DNA of 64,000 nucleotides, taken from positions 62,001 through 126,000 of the forward strand of contig NZ_BJVA01000007.1 of NCBI RefSeq assembly GCF_007988905.1, given 5' to 3'. Below are positions 44,714-54,687 of the stretch, one piece after another; position 1 is the stretch's first letter, and the number at the start of each line of letters is the position of its first letter. The notes under the pieces are model-generated. The model made no database searches. It was given only the letters and a program-made list of their open reading frames with translations, and was not told the origin of the DNA. The stretch comes from Gluconobacter kanchanaburiensis NBRC 103587. GTDB lineage: Bacteria; Pseudomonadota; Alphaproteobacteria; Acetobacterales; Acetobacteraceae. A program made the position numbers and the translations under genes.

Positions 44714-46552
44714 GTGTCTGATACCTCTCTTTCCATGAGCCGCCAGCAGCAGGAGGGCCGTAAGCAGGATGTCTCCTTCACGGAGGTCCTGTCCTTTGTC
44801 TGTGGCCGCTGGTGTGACCATCCCCTTCTGCTTGCCAAGACCCTTGGTGGCGTTGCCCTCGCTACGCTGGCCGATGTCTGCACGCCCATTCTCGCAGGCC
44901 GTCTGGTGGAGGATGTTTCCCGTCATGCCGCTGGCCCTACTGTAGAGAAAACCTCGGAACTGCTGCATCTGCGCGACGATGCGGGGCTGATGGTCGCGGG
45001 GCTGATCGTCCTTGGGTTGGTCGGGCTGTTCGGGCGGCGTTCCTCCTTCATAGGGATTTCGTATCTCACGCTTGCCATCATGCACCGTGTTGCCAATCAG
45101 GCGTTCGATCGGGTGCAGCGCTTTTCGACGGACTGGCATGCCAACAATTTCGCGGGTTCGACTGTTCGCAAGCTGACGCGCGGCATGTGGGCCATTGATA
45201 CGCTGGACGACACGCTCTTGCTTCTGATCGCGCCGGAAGTGCTGGTTCTGGGCGGGACGACGGCGGTTCTTATGGTCCGTTCGCCGCTGATGGGGTCGGT
45301 TCTGGCGGTTTCGGTGGTGCTGTTTGCTACGCTCTCTATCATGTTGACCCTACGCTATGTCGCGCCCACCGCCCGTGCGTCCAATGAATGGGACACGAAA
45401 ATGGGTGCGGCCATGGCGGATGCCGTGACCTGCAATCCGGTCGTCAAGGCATTCGGCGCGGAAAGCCGCGAGGATGACCGGCTCGACAGCATCATCCGTG
45501 GCTGGCGTCAGCGCACTCTGAAGACCTGGGTGCGCGGGACCAACAGCGCCAATCTTCAGGCTCTGGCCTCGCTCGCCATGCGAATGCTGCTGATCGGGCT
45601 GGCCGTCTGGCTGTGGTGGGACGGCAAGGCCGGTCCGGGGGATGTGGCGTATGTCCTGACCATGATGTTCCTCGTGCAGGGGTATCTGCGCGATCTGGGG
45701 CAGCAGGTCAGTCAGGTGCAGCGTTCGGTTAATGAGATGGACGAACTCGTGGCGATTTTCCGTCGCGATCCCGCCATTCAGGACGCAGACGATGCCCAGA
45801 CAGCCCGTTTCACGACAGGGGCGATTCACTTCGATCATGTGGACTTCCAGTATCCGGGGCAGGCCAAACCGCTTTACCGCGACCTGAGCATCGACATCGC
45901 GCCTGGCTCCCGCGTGGCGCTTGTCGGGCCGAGCGGATCGGGCAAGACGACCCTGACCAAGCTGCTCCAGCGCCTTTATGACGTGAATGGCGGGCGGATC
46001 GTGGTGGACGGGCAGGATATTGCCCATGTCACGCAGGAGTCCCTGCGCGCGCATATCGCCATTGTTCCGCAGGAACCGGTCTTGTTTCATCGTACGCTTG
46101 CGGAAAACATAGCCTATGCGCGGCCCGGTGCGAGCCGCGCCGAGATCGAGGAGGCGGCCCGTCTTGCCAATGCGGCGCCGTTCATTGAGCGGCTGCCTGA
46201 GGGCTATGAAACCATGGTCGGTGAGCGTGGCGTGAAGCTCTCGGGCGGGGAGCGCCAGCGGGTTGCCATTGCCCGCGCCTTTCTGGCCGATGCGCCTATC
46301 CTGATTTTCGACGAAGCGACGTCCAGCCTCGATTCGGAATCTGAATCCCTTGTGCAGGATGCGATGCGTCGCCTGATGCAGAACCGGACCGTCATCGTTG
46401 TGGCGCATCGTCTTTCAACCGTCATGGAACTGGACCGCATCCTCGTGTTCAGTCAGGGGGCACTGAAGGAAGACGGAACGCACGCCGAACTGATTACACG
46501 CGAAGGCGGGATCTACCGCCGTCTGTTCGATCTTCAGTCGCTGGAAGGGTGA
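44714..46552 (+). CDS. ABC exporter, fused membrane and ATPase domains (MsbA-like half-transporter)
   Basis: A 612-residue half-transporter of type I exporter architecture. About six membrane helices lie in 40-330, followed by an ATPase domain with Walker A GPSGSGKTTLTK, Q-loop VPQEPVLFH, signature LSGGERQRVAIARAF, Walker B ILIFDEATSSLDS and the switch His in VAHRLST. It should act as a homodimer exporting lipid, peptide or drug; the substrate is not readable. GTG 44714 is chosen because GGAG lies six bases upstream; a TTG at 44675 and ATG at 44735 are also in frame. Confidence 0.88.
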   Translation: MSDTSLSMSRQQQEGRKQDVSFTEVLSFVCGRWCDHPLLLAKTLGGVALATLADVCTPILAGRLVEDVSRHAAGPTVEKTSELLHLRDDAGLMVAGLIVLGLVGLFGRRSSFIGISYLTLAIMHRVANQAFDRVQRFSTDWHANNFAGSTVRKLTRGMWAIDTLDDTLLLLIAPEVLVLGGTTAVLMVRSPLMGSVLAVSVVLFATLSIMLTLRYVAPTARASNEWDTKMGAAMADAVTCNPVVKAFGAESREDDRLDSIIRGWRQRTLKTWVRGTNSANLQALASLAMRMLLIGLAVWLWWDGKAGPGDVAYVLTMMFLVQGYLRDLGQQVSQVQRSVNEMDELVAIFRRDPAIQDADDAQTARFTTGAIHFDHVDFQYPGQAKPLYRDLSIDIAPGSRVALVGPSGSGKTTLTKLLQRLYDVNGGRIVVDGQDIAHVTQESLRAHIAIVPQEPVLFHRTLAENIAYARPGASRAEIEEAARLANAAPFIERLPEGYETMVGERGVKLSGGERQRVAIARAFLADAPILIFDEATSSLDSESESLVQDAMRRLMQNRTVIVVAHRLSTVMELDRILVFSQGALKEDGTHAELITREGGIYRRLFDLQSLEG

Positions 46553-46661
46553 GGTCGGCGGCGTCTTTGCATCTTTTCGTGCCTGGTCGCGTTCCATCAC
46601 TGATGGACGTTTCCGCGCGGACCGCAGTATGCCCGACGGAATTCACACAGGAGACCGTCGC

Positions 46662-48041
46662 ATGACCATCCGTTCCGCTTTCGCTGCCCTGCTGCTTGCA
46701 ACCCCTGCTGCCCTTGCATTCGGGAGTGCGATGGCGGAGCCTGTGGCGTTCGATCATGCGCGGTTGATCGACGGAACAGGCGCCCTGGCACAGCCGGACG
46801 CGACAGTCGTTATTGAAAACGGCACGATCCTCTCTGTCGGCATCCCGGCTCCCGCTGATGCGCGGCACGTGGATCTGACGGGTAAGACGCTGATGCCTGC
46901 TCTCATCAGCGATCATGTTCATATCGGCCTCGTGAAAGGTACGGGGGCCAGTCGTGACAACTATACCCGCGCCAATATTCTCGCCGCATTGAAGCAGTAT
47001 TCTGATTACGGTGTTTTAAGCGTTGCATCGCTGGGTCTGAATCGCTCTCCGCTGTTCGATACGCTGCGTCAGGAACAGCATGAGGGCCGCAATCCGGGGG
47101 CGGATCTGTATGGCGTGGATCAGGGGATTGGTGCGTTTGCGGGTGCTCCTCCTGCTGCGATGGTCAAGGGTGTTGGCTCCGATCAGGTCTTTCGTCCAAC
47201 CACGCCTGAAGAAACCCGCAAGGATGTGGACCAGATGATTGCGGAGCACACCGATCTGGTGAAGGTCTGGGTGGACGATTTTCGTAACGATATTCCTGAT
47301 GGCAAAACATATCCGATGATGCCCCCCGCCATTTATCAGGCGGCTATCGACGAGGCGCATCAGCATGACACGCGGGTTGCTGTCCATATCCACGATCTCG
47401 CCGTCGCCAAGGCCATCGTGGCGGCAAAAGCCGATATTCTCGCGCATGGCGTGCGGGACCAGCCGGTGGATCATGATCTGATCGCGGCGATGCTCCGTCA
47501 GGGTACATGGTACATTGCGACGCTGGATCTGGATGAAGCGAATTATCTTTATGCCGAACAGCCGGAGTTGCTCTCCAATCCGTTTGTTCTGGCAGGTATC
47601 GACAAACCCCTGCGCCGCCAGTTTACAGACCCGAAATGGCGCACGGAGACACTGGCCAAGCCTCTGACCAAGGCCTCGCATTACGCGCTGTCGGTGAATC
47701 AGAAGAACCTTGCCGTGCTGTATCGGGCCGGGGTGAAGATTGGTTTTGGCACGGATTCCGGGGCCTCCCCGACCCGTGTTCCCGGCTTTGCCGAGCATCG
47801 TGAGCTGTATCTGACGGTGCAGGCCGGGCTGTCCCCCGTGCAGGCCATCAGTCTGGCCACGGGCAATGCCGCGGCCCTGCTGCATCTGTCAGACCGGGGT
47901 GTGATTGCTCCCGGCCGCCGGGCGGATCTGTTGATCGTGGATGGTAATGCGGATGAAAACATCGCCGCCGTGGATCAGATTGATCAGGTCTGGCAGCGGG
48001 GCGCGCTTGTCAGTCATGGCCCCGTGCGTTCGAAGGATTGA
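46662..48041 (+). CDS. Exported amidohydrolase family protein
   Basis: A 459-residue amidohydrolase with a signal peptide (SAFAALLLATPAALAFGSAMA). Metal-binding elements are ISDHVHIGLVKG (HxH), RVAVHIHDLA, ADILAHGVRD and GFGTDSGASPT (Asp). This is the imidazolonepropionase/periplasmic-dipeptidase-like branch. Its substrate cannot be named; exported members often act on cyclic amides or dipeptides. Start ATG 46662 has GGAG upstream. Convergent with the antiporter, with zero bases between the stops. Confidence 0.82.
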   Translation: MTIRSAFAALLLATPAALAFGSAMAEPVAFDHARLIDGTGALAQPDATVVIENGTILSVGIPAPADARHVDLTGKTLMPALISDHVHIGLVKGTGASRDNYTRANILAALKQYSDYGVLSVASLGLNRSPLFDTLRQEQHEGRNPGADLYGVDQGIGAFAGAPPAAMVKGVGSDQVFRPTTPEETRKDVDQMIAEHTDLVKVWVDDFRNDIPDGKTYPMMPPAIYQAAIDEAHQHDTRVAVHIHDLAVAKAIVAAKADILAHGVRDQPVDHDLIAAMLRQGTWYIATLDLDEANYLYAEQPELLSNPFVLAGIDKPLRRQFTDPKWRTETLAKPLTKASHYALSVNQKNLAVLYRAGVKIGFGTDSGASPTRVPGFAEHRELYLTVQAGLSPVQAISLATGNAAALLHLSDRGVIAPGRRADLLIVDGNADENIAAVDQIDQVWQRGALVSHGPVRSKD

Positions 48042-49265
48042 TTATATTACGGTTTCGGGACGCGAACGTCCCGAGACGAGCCGGAACATCGGCCCGGTCA
48101 GCGTCGTTGAGATTACGGCCAGAACCATCAGCGAGGCGAAGGCAAATTCCGAAATCATGCCATGCGCGTGCAGGATGGTCGCAGCCACAATTTCCATCAG
48201 CCCCTTGCACTGCAACAGGGAGCCGATGCCCAGCGCCTGACGGTTCGTCAGGCCCGGAGCAGGCGGGAAAATCCAGACGGCAAGGATTTTCGTGACGATC
48301 GCAATGACGACCAGAAGCAGGGAGGCCAGAACAGATGGCCAGGTCAGCGCATCGCCGTCGATCCGCAATCCGCTATGGCCAAAGAACATCGGGGCCAGCC
48401 AGATCAGCGAGAATGTCCCCACAGCTTCGACCGGCAGGCGACGGACCCAGCGCGGTGGCATGAGCGCGCCTGCGAAATAGGCACCGATCAGTTCGTGCAG
48501 CCCCAGTTCGTGGCTCGCCCAGGACCCGGCGGCCAGATAGGCCGGAACAGCGGCCCAGATGATCCAGATCGGCGGGTTCTTCAGGTTTCGCGTGGCCCAG
48601 CTGCTCAGGAGCGCCATGCCGACCAGAAGCAGGACGGCCAGTCCTTCAAATCCGCTCCAGCCATGCAGTGCATCCGATCCGCGTGCCGCGAACTGGAGGA
48701 TGGCCAGCCCGATCCAGAGGGCGGCATCGTCCACGACCGCGAGTTTGAGGGCAAGCTGTCCAACGGGGCGGTACACAGGCTCCAATTCGCGCACGATCCC
48801 GATCAGGACCGGCAGCGCACTGACGGAAATGCACAGCCCGATCGACATGGCGCCGATCCAGCTATTGCCGTGCGGGGCCTGCCAGCCATGCAGCGGCAGG
48901 AAGAACAGCTTGACCAGAATGGTCCCGATGACGAACGGAACGCCCAGCGCCACAAGTGCTCCGCCCAGCAGGCGACCCAGCGTCGGGGAGGGGAGGTTTT
49001 CGGCTTCGGGAGAATGGGTCGGATTCTGCCACATTTCCAGTCCGGCGGTGAACGCCAGAACCAGAACGGCCAGCCAGCCGATGTAATCGCCGTAAAGCGA
49101 GGGAATACCGACCTTTGACGCTGGAAAATGCAGGACCGCTAGAACAATGCCCACCAGAATGGGCAGGATGGCAATGGGAATGGAACGCCTGAGCAGTTGC
49201 CACAGTCCCCACGGAACGAGGACAAATATAAATGCATCCGCAAACAGTGCTGTCACATTCCCCAT
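48042..49265 (-). CDS. Cation/proton antiporter, CPA family
   Basis: A 407-residue membrane protein with about 12 predicted helices, matching the Na+/H+ exchanger domain (PF00999). Distinctive stretches are LVPWGLWQLLRRSIPIAILP, AFTAGLEMWQ, LALKLAVVDDAALWIGLAI (the Asp pair VVDDA at the ion site) and GSLLQCKGLMEIVAATIL. A soluble C-terminal TrkA domain is absent. It would exchange Na+ or K+ for H+ across the inner membrane, useful for pH homeostasis in an acid producer. The region upstream (49266-49437) is notably AT-rich and would hold its promoter. Confidence 0.85.
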   Translation of the reverse strand: MGNVTALFADAFIFVLVPWGLWQLLRRSIPIAILPILVGIVLAVLHFPASKVGIPSLYGDYIGWLAVLVLAFTAGLEMWQNPTHSPEAENLPSPTLGRLLGGALVALGVPFVIGTILVKLFFLPLHGWQAPHGNSWIGAMSIGLCISVSALPVLIGIVRELEPVYRPVGQLALKLAVVDDAALWIGLAILQFAARGSDALHGWSGFEGLAVLLLVGMALLSSWATRNLKNPPIWIIWAAVPAYLAAGSWASHELGLHELIGAYFAGALMPPRWVRRLPVEAVGTFSLIWLAPMFFGHSGLRIDGDALTWPSVLASLLLVVIAIVTKILAVWIFPPAPGLTNRQALGIGSLLQCKGLMEIVAATILHAHGMISEFAFASLMVLAVISTTLTGPMFRLVSGRSRPETVI

Positions 49266-49394
49266 GACAATTCCTTTTTTGTTTCAGGTCCGTTCAGGGT
49301 AACATGGATCAAAAAAATTTGGGTAAAGTTTTATTTCTATGTAATAAATAATTCTATGTTTCTGTTTTCAGAAAACTGTTTTTGAAAGGAATGA

Positions 49395-49430
49395 AAGCCC
49401 GGAATTTTCTTTTGGAAAGACCGGGTTTTT
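49395..49430 (-). terminator. Bidirectional terminator after rdgB
   Basis: An 8-bp stem (49395-49402 with 49421-49428, AAGCCCGG arm) with an inner TTTC/GAAA pairing. T runs flank it on the plus side (49426-49430). On the minus strand it lies seven bases past the rdgB stop and separates rdgB from the antiporter gene. Confidence 0.65.
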
Positions 49431-49437
49431 CCAGTCA

Positions 49438-50037
49438 TCAAGCGATGAAATTCTTCAGGAATTGCTCCAGCGCCCGGCCGCGATGACTGATGGCATTTTT
49501 CTCCGCCTCCGTCATTTCCGCAAAGGTCTGGCTTCCGCCTTCCGGTACGAACATTGGATCATAACCGTGTCCATGGTCGCCTCGTGGAGGCCAGACGACC
49601 GTACCGTGACATTCACCCTGCACGGTCCGCGTTTCGCCATCCGGCCAGGCCAGACATAGGGCCGCGACGAAAAAGGCCCGGTGATCGGCACTGTCGCCCA
49701 TTTCCCGATGTACGCGGTCCATTGCAATCTGCATGTCTTTGGTCGGGCCGCCCCAGCGCGCGGAATAGACGCCCGGACGATTGTCCAGCGCCGCGACGCA
49801 GAAGCCGGAATCATCGGCCAGCGCGGGTAGTCCGGAAGCCCTGGCCGCGGCCAGGGCCTTGATGGCGGCGTTGCCGGTGAAGGTCTCTTCCGTCTCTTCG
49901 GGTTCCGGGAGGTTCAGTTCCGCTGCCGAGATAACGGTGATCCCGCTCTCGGCCAGCAGAGTGGAGAATTCGCGCAGCTTACCGGCATTATGGCTGGCCA
50001 GAACGATTTTTGAGCCTCGGGACAGTGTCCGCATCAT
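49438..50037 (-). CDS. rdgB: Non-canonical purine NTP pyrophosphatase (RdgB/HAM1)
   Basis: Hydrolyses dITP, XTP and related non-canonical nucleotides to monophosphates, protecting DNA. It has 199 residues. Motifs are [18 protein letters not shown] at the N-terminus, [44 protein letters not shown] and the C-terminal [10 protein letters not shown]. The start is ATG 50037, overlapping the rph stop; a second ATG follows immediately. rph-rdgB is a standard pair. Confidence 0.95.
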   Translation of the reverse strand: MMRTLSRGSKIVLASHNAGKLREFSTLLAESGITVISAAELNLPEPEETEETFTGNAAIKALAAARASGLPALADDSGFCVAALDNRPGVYSARWGGPTKDMQIAMDRVHREMGDSADHRAFFVAALCLAWPDGETRTVQGECHGTVVWPPRGDHGHGYDPMFVPEGGSQTFAEMTEAEKNAISHRGRALEQFLKNFIA

Positions 50038-50756
50038 GCAGTCTCCAGTACGTGATTCTGGGCGTCGAACAGTCGGGTCGTGCCGAGTTTTGCCAGTCGG
50101 AGGAGTTCGAAAAATTCGCTCTCCTGAAACGGCTTGTCCTCGGCGGTCCCCTGAATTTCGATGATGCCACCATCCGCCGTCAGGACGAAATTCGTATCGG
50201 CTTTCGCACTGCTGTCTTCGAGGTAATCCAGATCCAGCACGGCTCCCGCCTCTGTCAGCCCGCATGAGACTGCTGCGACCTGAGCTGTGAGGGCCTGCGA
50301 ACGCTTGATTTTCTTCAGTGCGATTGCCAGAGCCACCCAGGCGCCCGTAATGGAGGCGCAGCGCGTGCCGCCATCCGCGTTCAGGACGTCGCAGTCGAGC
50401 GTGATGGTCCGCTCCCCCATCTTTTTTAGATCTACACAGGCTCGAAGTGAGCGGGCGATGAGTCGCTGGATTTCCTGTGTGCGGCCGGACTGTTTGCCTT
50501 TGGCCGCCTCGCGCTGGCCGCGATTATGCGTCGCCCGGGGGAGCATACCGTATTCGGCCGTGATCCAGCCCTGCCCCCTGTTGCGCAGGAACGCCGGAAC
50601 ACGCTCCTCGACTGTGGCCGTGCACAGGACTTCCGTGCCGCCCACACGGATGAGTGCGGAGCCTTCGGCATGGCGGGCAAAGCCTGTTTCGATTGAAACA
50701 ATGCGGTTTTCGTCCGGCGCCCGCCCGGATGGACGCTTGCGTGCGGTGTCAGTCAT
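50034..50756 (-). CDS. rph: Ribonuclease PH
   Basis: Phosphorolytic 3'-5' exoribonuclease that trims tRNA 3' ends. It has 240 residues, the family length. Motifs are [41 protein letters not shown], the [20 protein letters not shown] substrate region with conserved Arg, and [13 protein letters not shown]. The start is ATG 50756, 83 bases from the divergent hrcA start. It precedes rdgB with a four-base overlap. Confidence 0.96.
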   Translation of the reverse strand: MTDTARKRPSGRAPDENRIVSIETGFARHAEGSALIRVGGTEVLCTATVEERVPAFLRNRGQGWITAEYGMLPRATHNRGQREAAKGKQSGRTQEIQRLIARSLRACVDLKKMGERTITLDCDVLNADGGTRCASITGAWVALAIALKKIKRSQALTAQVAAVSCGLTEAGAVLDLDYLEDSSAKADTNFVLTADGGIIEIQGTAEDKPFQESEFFELLRLAKLGTTRLFDAQNHVLETA

Positions 50757-50839
50757 GTCAAAAAAGATCCCGTGGAAGAATATGTCCCGCCTCTAGCGCG
50801 TTTGACGCAGACCCATCCAGCCCCGACAGTGGGTTTACC

Positions 50840-51910
50840 ATGATGCGACCACAGCCTCCCTTGTTCCGCCCTTCCATCCCGATGCCGCACGGTCTGGGAG
50901 ATCGTGAAGCTGCGATTTTGCGCGAAATCGTCGAGGAATATGTCGAAACGGGCGAGCCCATCGGCAGCCAGACGCTGGCCCAGCGCCTGCAACCGGCCCT
51001 GTCTTCGGCTACGATCCGCAATGTCATGGCGGATCTGGCGCGGGCCGGGCTGCTGTTCAGCCCGCATGTTTCAGCCGGGCGTCTGCCGACCGAAAAGGGC
51101 GTGCGTCTGTTTGTGGATGGGCTGCTCCAGTTTGGTACCCTGACGGAAGAAGACCGCGCCAGCATCGACAGCCGGCTCGATATTCACGGGCGGTCCTATC
51201 AGGACATTCTGTCCGAAGCGTCGTCCCTGCTGTCGGGTCTGTCTTCCGCTGCAGGGCTGGTGCTCGCGCCGAAATCGGATGCCGCGCTCAAGCATATCGA
51301 GTTCGTGGCGCTTGGCCCGGGGCGGGTTCTGGTCATTCTGGTGGGTTCGGACGGACAGGTGGAGAACCGCATCATCGAGACCCCGCCCGGCGTGCCGCCT
51401 TCCGCTCTTGTCGAGGCCGGGAACTACCTGAACGCCCGCCTTGGTGACCTGACGCTCGGCACGCTGCGCGAACGGGTCCGGAACGAAATGGACGCCAGCC
51501 GCCATGAACTCGATGCCCTGACGGCCAGTGTGATCGAAAGCGGTCTTGCGACGTGGGACGCCGATGGGGGGACGCTGTTCGTGAAAGGGCAGGGGAAGCT
51601 GCTGGCCGACATCACGGAAATCGAGCGTCTGACAACGATCCGCATGCTGTTCGACCATCTGGAGACACAGGAGACCATGCTCCAGCTTCTGCAACTGGCC
51701 GATGCGTCCGAAGGGGTGCGGATCTATATCGGGCGTGAAAGTGGCATGTTCGGGATGTCGGGCGTGTCGATGATCGTGGCGCCTGCCCGCAATGAAGCCC
51801 AGAAAATCGTGGGTGCGATTGGCGTGATCGGCCCGACCCGTCTGAATTACGGACGGATCGTACCTGTTGTGGACTACACCGCGCGAATGGTTGGTCGTCT
51901 GCTGGGCTGA
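50840..51910 (+). CDS. hrcA: Heat-inducible transcription repressor HrcA
   Basis: Repressor that binds CIRCE elements upstream of groESL and similar genes and responds to GroEL. It has 356 residues. The N-terminal winged-helix has REIVEEYVETGEPIGSQTLA and SSATIRNVMADLARAGLL, then SAGRLPTEKGVRLFVDGL; the effector domain ends IGVIGPTRLNYGRIVPVVDY. The start is ATG 50840 (a second ATG follows). Divergent from rph, a usual alphaproteobacterial order, but the expected grpE is absent downstream and no CIRCE repeat is visible in the 83-base intergenic region. Confidence 0.95.
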   Translation: MMRPQPPLFRPSIPMPHGLGDREAAILREIVEEYVETGEPIGSQTLAQRLQPALSSATIRNVMADLARAGLLFSPHVSAGRLPTEKGVRLFVDGLLQFGTLTEEDRASIDSRLDIHGRSYQDILSEASSLLSGLSSAAGLVLAPKSDAALKHIEFVALGPGRVLVILVGSDGQVENRIIETPPGVPPSALVEAGNYLNARLGDLTLGTLRERVRNEMDASRHELDALTASVIESGLATWDADGGTLFVKGQGKLLADITEIERLTTIRMLFDHLETQETMLQLLQLADASEGVRIYIGRESGMFGMSGVSMIVAPARNEAQKIVGAIGVIGPTRLNYGRIVPVVDYTARMVGRLLG

Positions 51911-52017
51911 GGGCTTCTGGACGTTTCGGGATGATGATCCCGGAGTTACGCCTCTTTCATGAAATGACCTTTTTAGACGGGGCGACTAAAGGTGCGGAAT
52001 AATGCTATGCAGGGGAC

Positions 52018-54648
52018 ATGACGCGACGCTCTTTCCGCTCCCGTAACCCTCAAGGTCCGGGCGCCACGCCACCACGCCCTCCCCGTTTTCGCCGCTACCG
52101 GCAGTCCCTGGCGATCATCGCCGGTGTGGGGCTTGTGGGCGTGGCCGGGGCGGGCGTTCTGGGCTGGACGACCTACGCCAAGCTTGTGGCGGATCTGCCC
52201 AGCGTGGACAGCCTGCGTGCCTATCAGCCGCCGACCGTCAGCCGTATCTATGCTGCCGATGACCGTCTGATGGCCGAGCTGGCGAACGAACGGCGGATCT
52301 TTGTCCCGATCAACGCCATCCCCGAGCGCGTGAAGAATGCCTTCATCGCGACCGAAGACCATAATTTCTATACGCATGGCGGCGTGGATTTCATGGCGAT
52401 CGGCCGTGCGGGCCTGACGGACATTTTCGCGCGTCATGGCCGCCGTCCGCTGGGTGCTTCGACCATCACCCAGCAGGTGGCGAAGGTCATGCTGCTCAAT
52501 AGCAACGTCGTGAGCCTCGATCGCAAGATCAAGGAAGCCCTGCTTGCCATGAAGATGGAGCAGGTGCTGTCCAAGGACAAGATCCTCGAAATCTACCTGA
52601 ACGGCATCTATCTCGGGAACGGCGCCTATGGTGTCGCCGCGGCCGCGCAGAGCTATTTCAACAAGCCGCTCGACCAGCTCGACGATGCTGAAGCCGCCTC
52701 TTTGGCAGCACTTCCCAAATCGCCCACGAACTACAATCCGTTCCTGCATCCGCAGGCCGCAATGGGTCGCCGCAACCTTGTGCTGGACCTGATGGTCGAG
52801 GCAGGCGTTCTGACCCGTGAGCAGGCCGATCTGGAAAAGCAGGAGCCGCTGGTCCCTCAGCAGAAGCAGCGTTTTGGGCCTTTGCCGGATTCCGAATGGT
52901 TCGGCGAGGAAGTCCGTCGTCAGCTCATCGCCCAGTATGGTCAGGACCGTGCGGCGCAGGGCGGTCTGGAGGTCCACACCAGTCTGGACCAGAACCTTCA
53001 GACCACCGAGACGCGCCTGCTGCATGAAGGGCTGATGAACTACGACCGCGCCCATAGTGGCTGGCGGGGGCCGTTGCGCAACCTGTCGGATATTCAGGAC
53101 GATGGTTGGGAAAGCGTGCTCGATCACGTCACGCCGCCCGGCGGGATGCTGCGCGAGTGGCGTCTGGCGGTTGTGCTTCCGGGTGGAACACATGTCGGCT
53201 GGATCGAGGAAGGCAGCCCCCGCAAAGGCGCGCTTCTTGCGAGTGATATCGCCTGGGCGCGCCGGGCGCATCCGCTGCGTGCCGGGGATGTCATCATGAT
53301 CGAACCGCAGGAAGGTGGTTCGGCGGCCCTGCGCCAGATTCCGCAGGTCGAAGGCGCGGCCGTGACGCTGGATGTGCATACGGGCCGCGTTCTGGCGATG
53401 GTCGGCGGCTGGTCGTTCCATGAAAGCCAGTTCAACCGGGCCACGCAGGCGCTGCGTCAGCCGGGGTCGTCGTTCAAGCCGTTCGTCTATCTTGCCGCGA
53501 TGGAACAGGGGATTTCCCCGTCCGAGCGTTTCGACGATTCGCCCATTTCCTATGGCGACTGGCATCCGCAGAACTACGAGCATGACAACTGGGGCCCAAC
53601 GACGCTGCATGATGCGCTGCGCGAAAGCCGCAACCTCGTCACGATCCGTGTGGCCGCCCATCTTGGCATGAAGGCGGTCGCCGATACGGCCATCCGCGCC
53701 GGGCTCGTAGCGGAAATGCCGCATGTTCTGCCCGCAGCGCTGGGCGCCGTCGAAACCACCGTCATGCGCGAGGCTGCGGCCTACGCCACGATCGCCAATG
53801 GTGGCCATATCGTCACGCCGACCCTCGTGGACGACATTCAGGACCGCTCTGGGAACGTATTGTGGCAGGCTGGCGGCCTGAAGCTCGGCACTGCCATGCA
53901 GGCTCCGCCGAGCGAACAGCCTGCTCCTGCGGACGGTGCCCCGGCCGATGGCACGACACCGCCCGCCGCGACCACTCCCGTCCCGGCCACGCCGGCACCC
54001 GGTAGCGTGTCTGTCCCGTCCCTGACCGACACGCGACCGACGCTTGCCAGCGAGCAGAGCACATTCCAGATCGTGAAGATGATGCAGGACGTGATCGCCC
54101 GGGGCACCGGCCGTATGGCGGGTGTCGGTATCGACCGTCCCATCGCGGGTAAGACCGGCACCAGTCAGGACTTCCATGATGCCTGGTTTGCCGGGTTCTC
54201 CCCCGATATCGTCACGGTGGTCTGGGTTGGTTTCGACACGCCCCAGACGCTGGGTCGCAATTCGGATGGTGGCCGTATTGCCGGGCCGATCTGGAACAAG
54301 ATCATGAAGGTCGCTCTGGCCAGTCGTCCGAAGCTCGACTTCCGCGTGCCGGACGGTATTACGTTGGCCAGCTACGACACGGGACGAATTTCGGCCGTCG
54401 ATGGCTTCAAGACCGATCAGGTTCCGGGTGCGTCCGTTGAGCTGCATGGCTTCGGTGCGGGAACAGAGGCTCTGACCGCCGCCGATACGGGCGCGGACAG
54501 CGTGATTTCGGATTCCGAAAGCGGCATGGCCCAGATGCCGGATCAGCCGGGAGGCGGCGCGCCCGGCACCGGGTCGTCCGCAGCGCCAGGACAGGCCCAG
54601 AAACCTGCTTCGTCCGATGGTGACATCGGCGTAGGCGGCCTATACTAA
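52018..54648 (+). CDS. mrcA: Class A penicillin-binding protein 1A
   Basis: Bifunctional peptidoglycan glycosyltransferase and transpeptidase. It has 876 residues: a short cytoplasmic basic N-terminus, a membrane helix (LAIIAGVGLVGVAGAGVLGW), a GT51 domain (FIATEDHNFYTHGGVDF with catalytic Glu, GASTITQQVAKVMLLN), a domain inserted around 300-450, then the transpeptidase with SxxK in QPGSSFKPFVYL, SxN as SRN, and KTGTS. A Pro/Ala/Thr-rich insert (about 625-665) sits before the KTG motif and the C-terminus ends in a low-complexity Gly/Ala/Pro stretch. prfB follows 39 bases later. Confidence 0.95.
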   Translation: MTRRSFRSRNPQGPGATPPRPPRFRRYRQSLAIIAGVGLVGVAGAGVLGWTTYAKLVADLPSVDSLRAYQPPTVSRIYAADDRLMAELANERRIFVPINAIPERVKNAFIATEDHNFYTHGGVDFMAIGRAGLTDIFARHGRRPLGASTITQQVAKVMLLNSNVVSLDRKIKEALLAMKMEQVLSKDKILEIYLNGIYLGNGAYGVAAAAQSYFNKPLDQLDDAEAASLAALPKSPTNYNPFLHPQAAMGRRNLVLDLMVEAGVLTREQADLEKQEPLVPQQKQRFGPLPDSEWFGEEVRRQLIAQYGQDRAAQGGLEVHTSLDQNLQTTETRLLHEGLMNYDRAHSGWRGPLRNLSDIQDDGWESVLDHVTPPGGMLREWRLAVVLPGGTHVGWIEEGSPRKGALLASDIAWARRAHPLRAGDVIMIEPQEGGSAALRQIPQVEGAAVTLDVHTGRVLAMVGGWSFHESQFNRATQALRQPGSSFKPFVYLAAMEQGISPSERFDDSPISYGDWHPQNYEHDNWGPTTLHDALRESRNLVTIRVAAHLGMKAVADTAIRAGLVAEMPHVLPAALGAVETTVMREAAAYATIANGGHIVTPTLVDDIQDRSGNVLWQAGGLKLGTAMQAPPSEQPAPADGAPADGTTPPAATTPVPATPAPGSVSVPSLTDTRPTLASEQSTFQIVKMMQDVIARGTGRMAGVGIDRPIAGKTGTSQDFHDAWFAGFSPDIVTVVWVGFDTPQTLGRNSDGGRIAGPIWNKIMKVALASRPKLDFRVPDGITLASYDTGRISAVDGFKTDQVPGASVELHGFGAGTEALTAADTGADSVISDSESGMAQMPDQPGGGAPGTGSSAAPGQAQKPASSDGDIGVGGLY

Positions 54649-54687
54649 GACCACCAGAACAGACCCCCCTTATGAGTGGAGGACACT

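Noticed and set aside
48056-48073. CGGGACG/CGTCCCG hairpin at the end of the antiporter gene as a terminator
   Set aside because: The stem is only seven bases, lies inside the coding sequence and has no T run on either strand.
50757-50839. A CIRCE element upstream of hrcA
   Set aside because: No TTAGCACTC-N9-GAGTGCTAA-like repeat is present in this interval.
51973-54447. 824-codon open frame antisense to the PBP 1A gene
   Set aside because: It is the mirror of a well-supported gene in GC-rich DNA. Its protein has no recognisable motif and is rich in His, Arg and Asp as antisense frames are.
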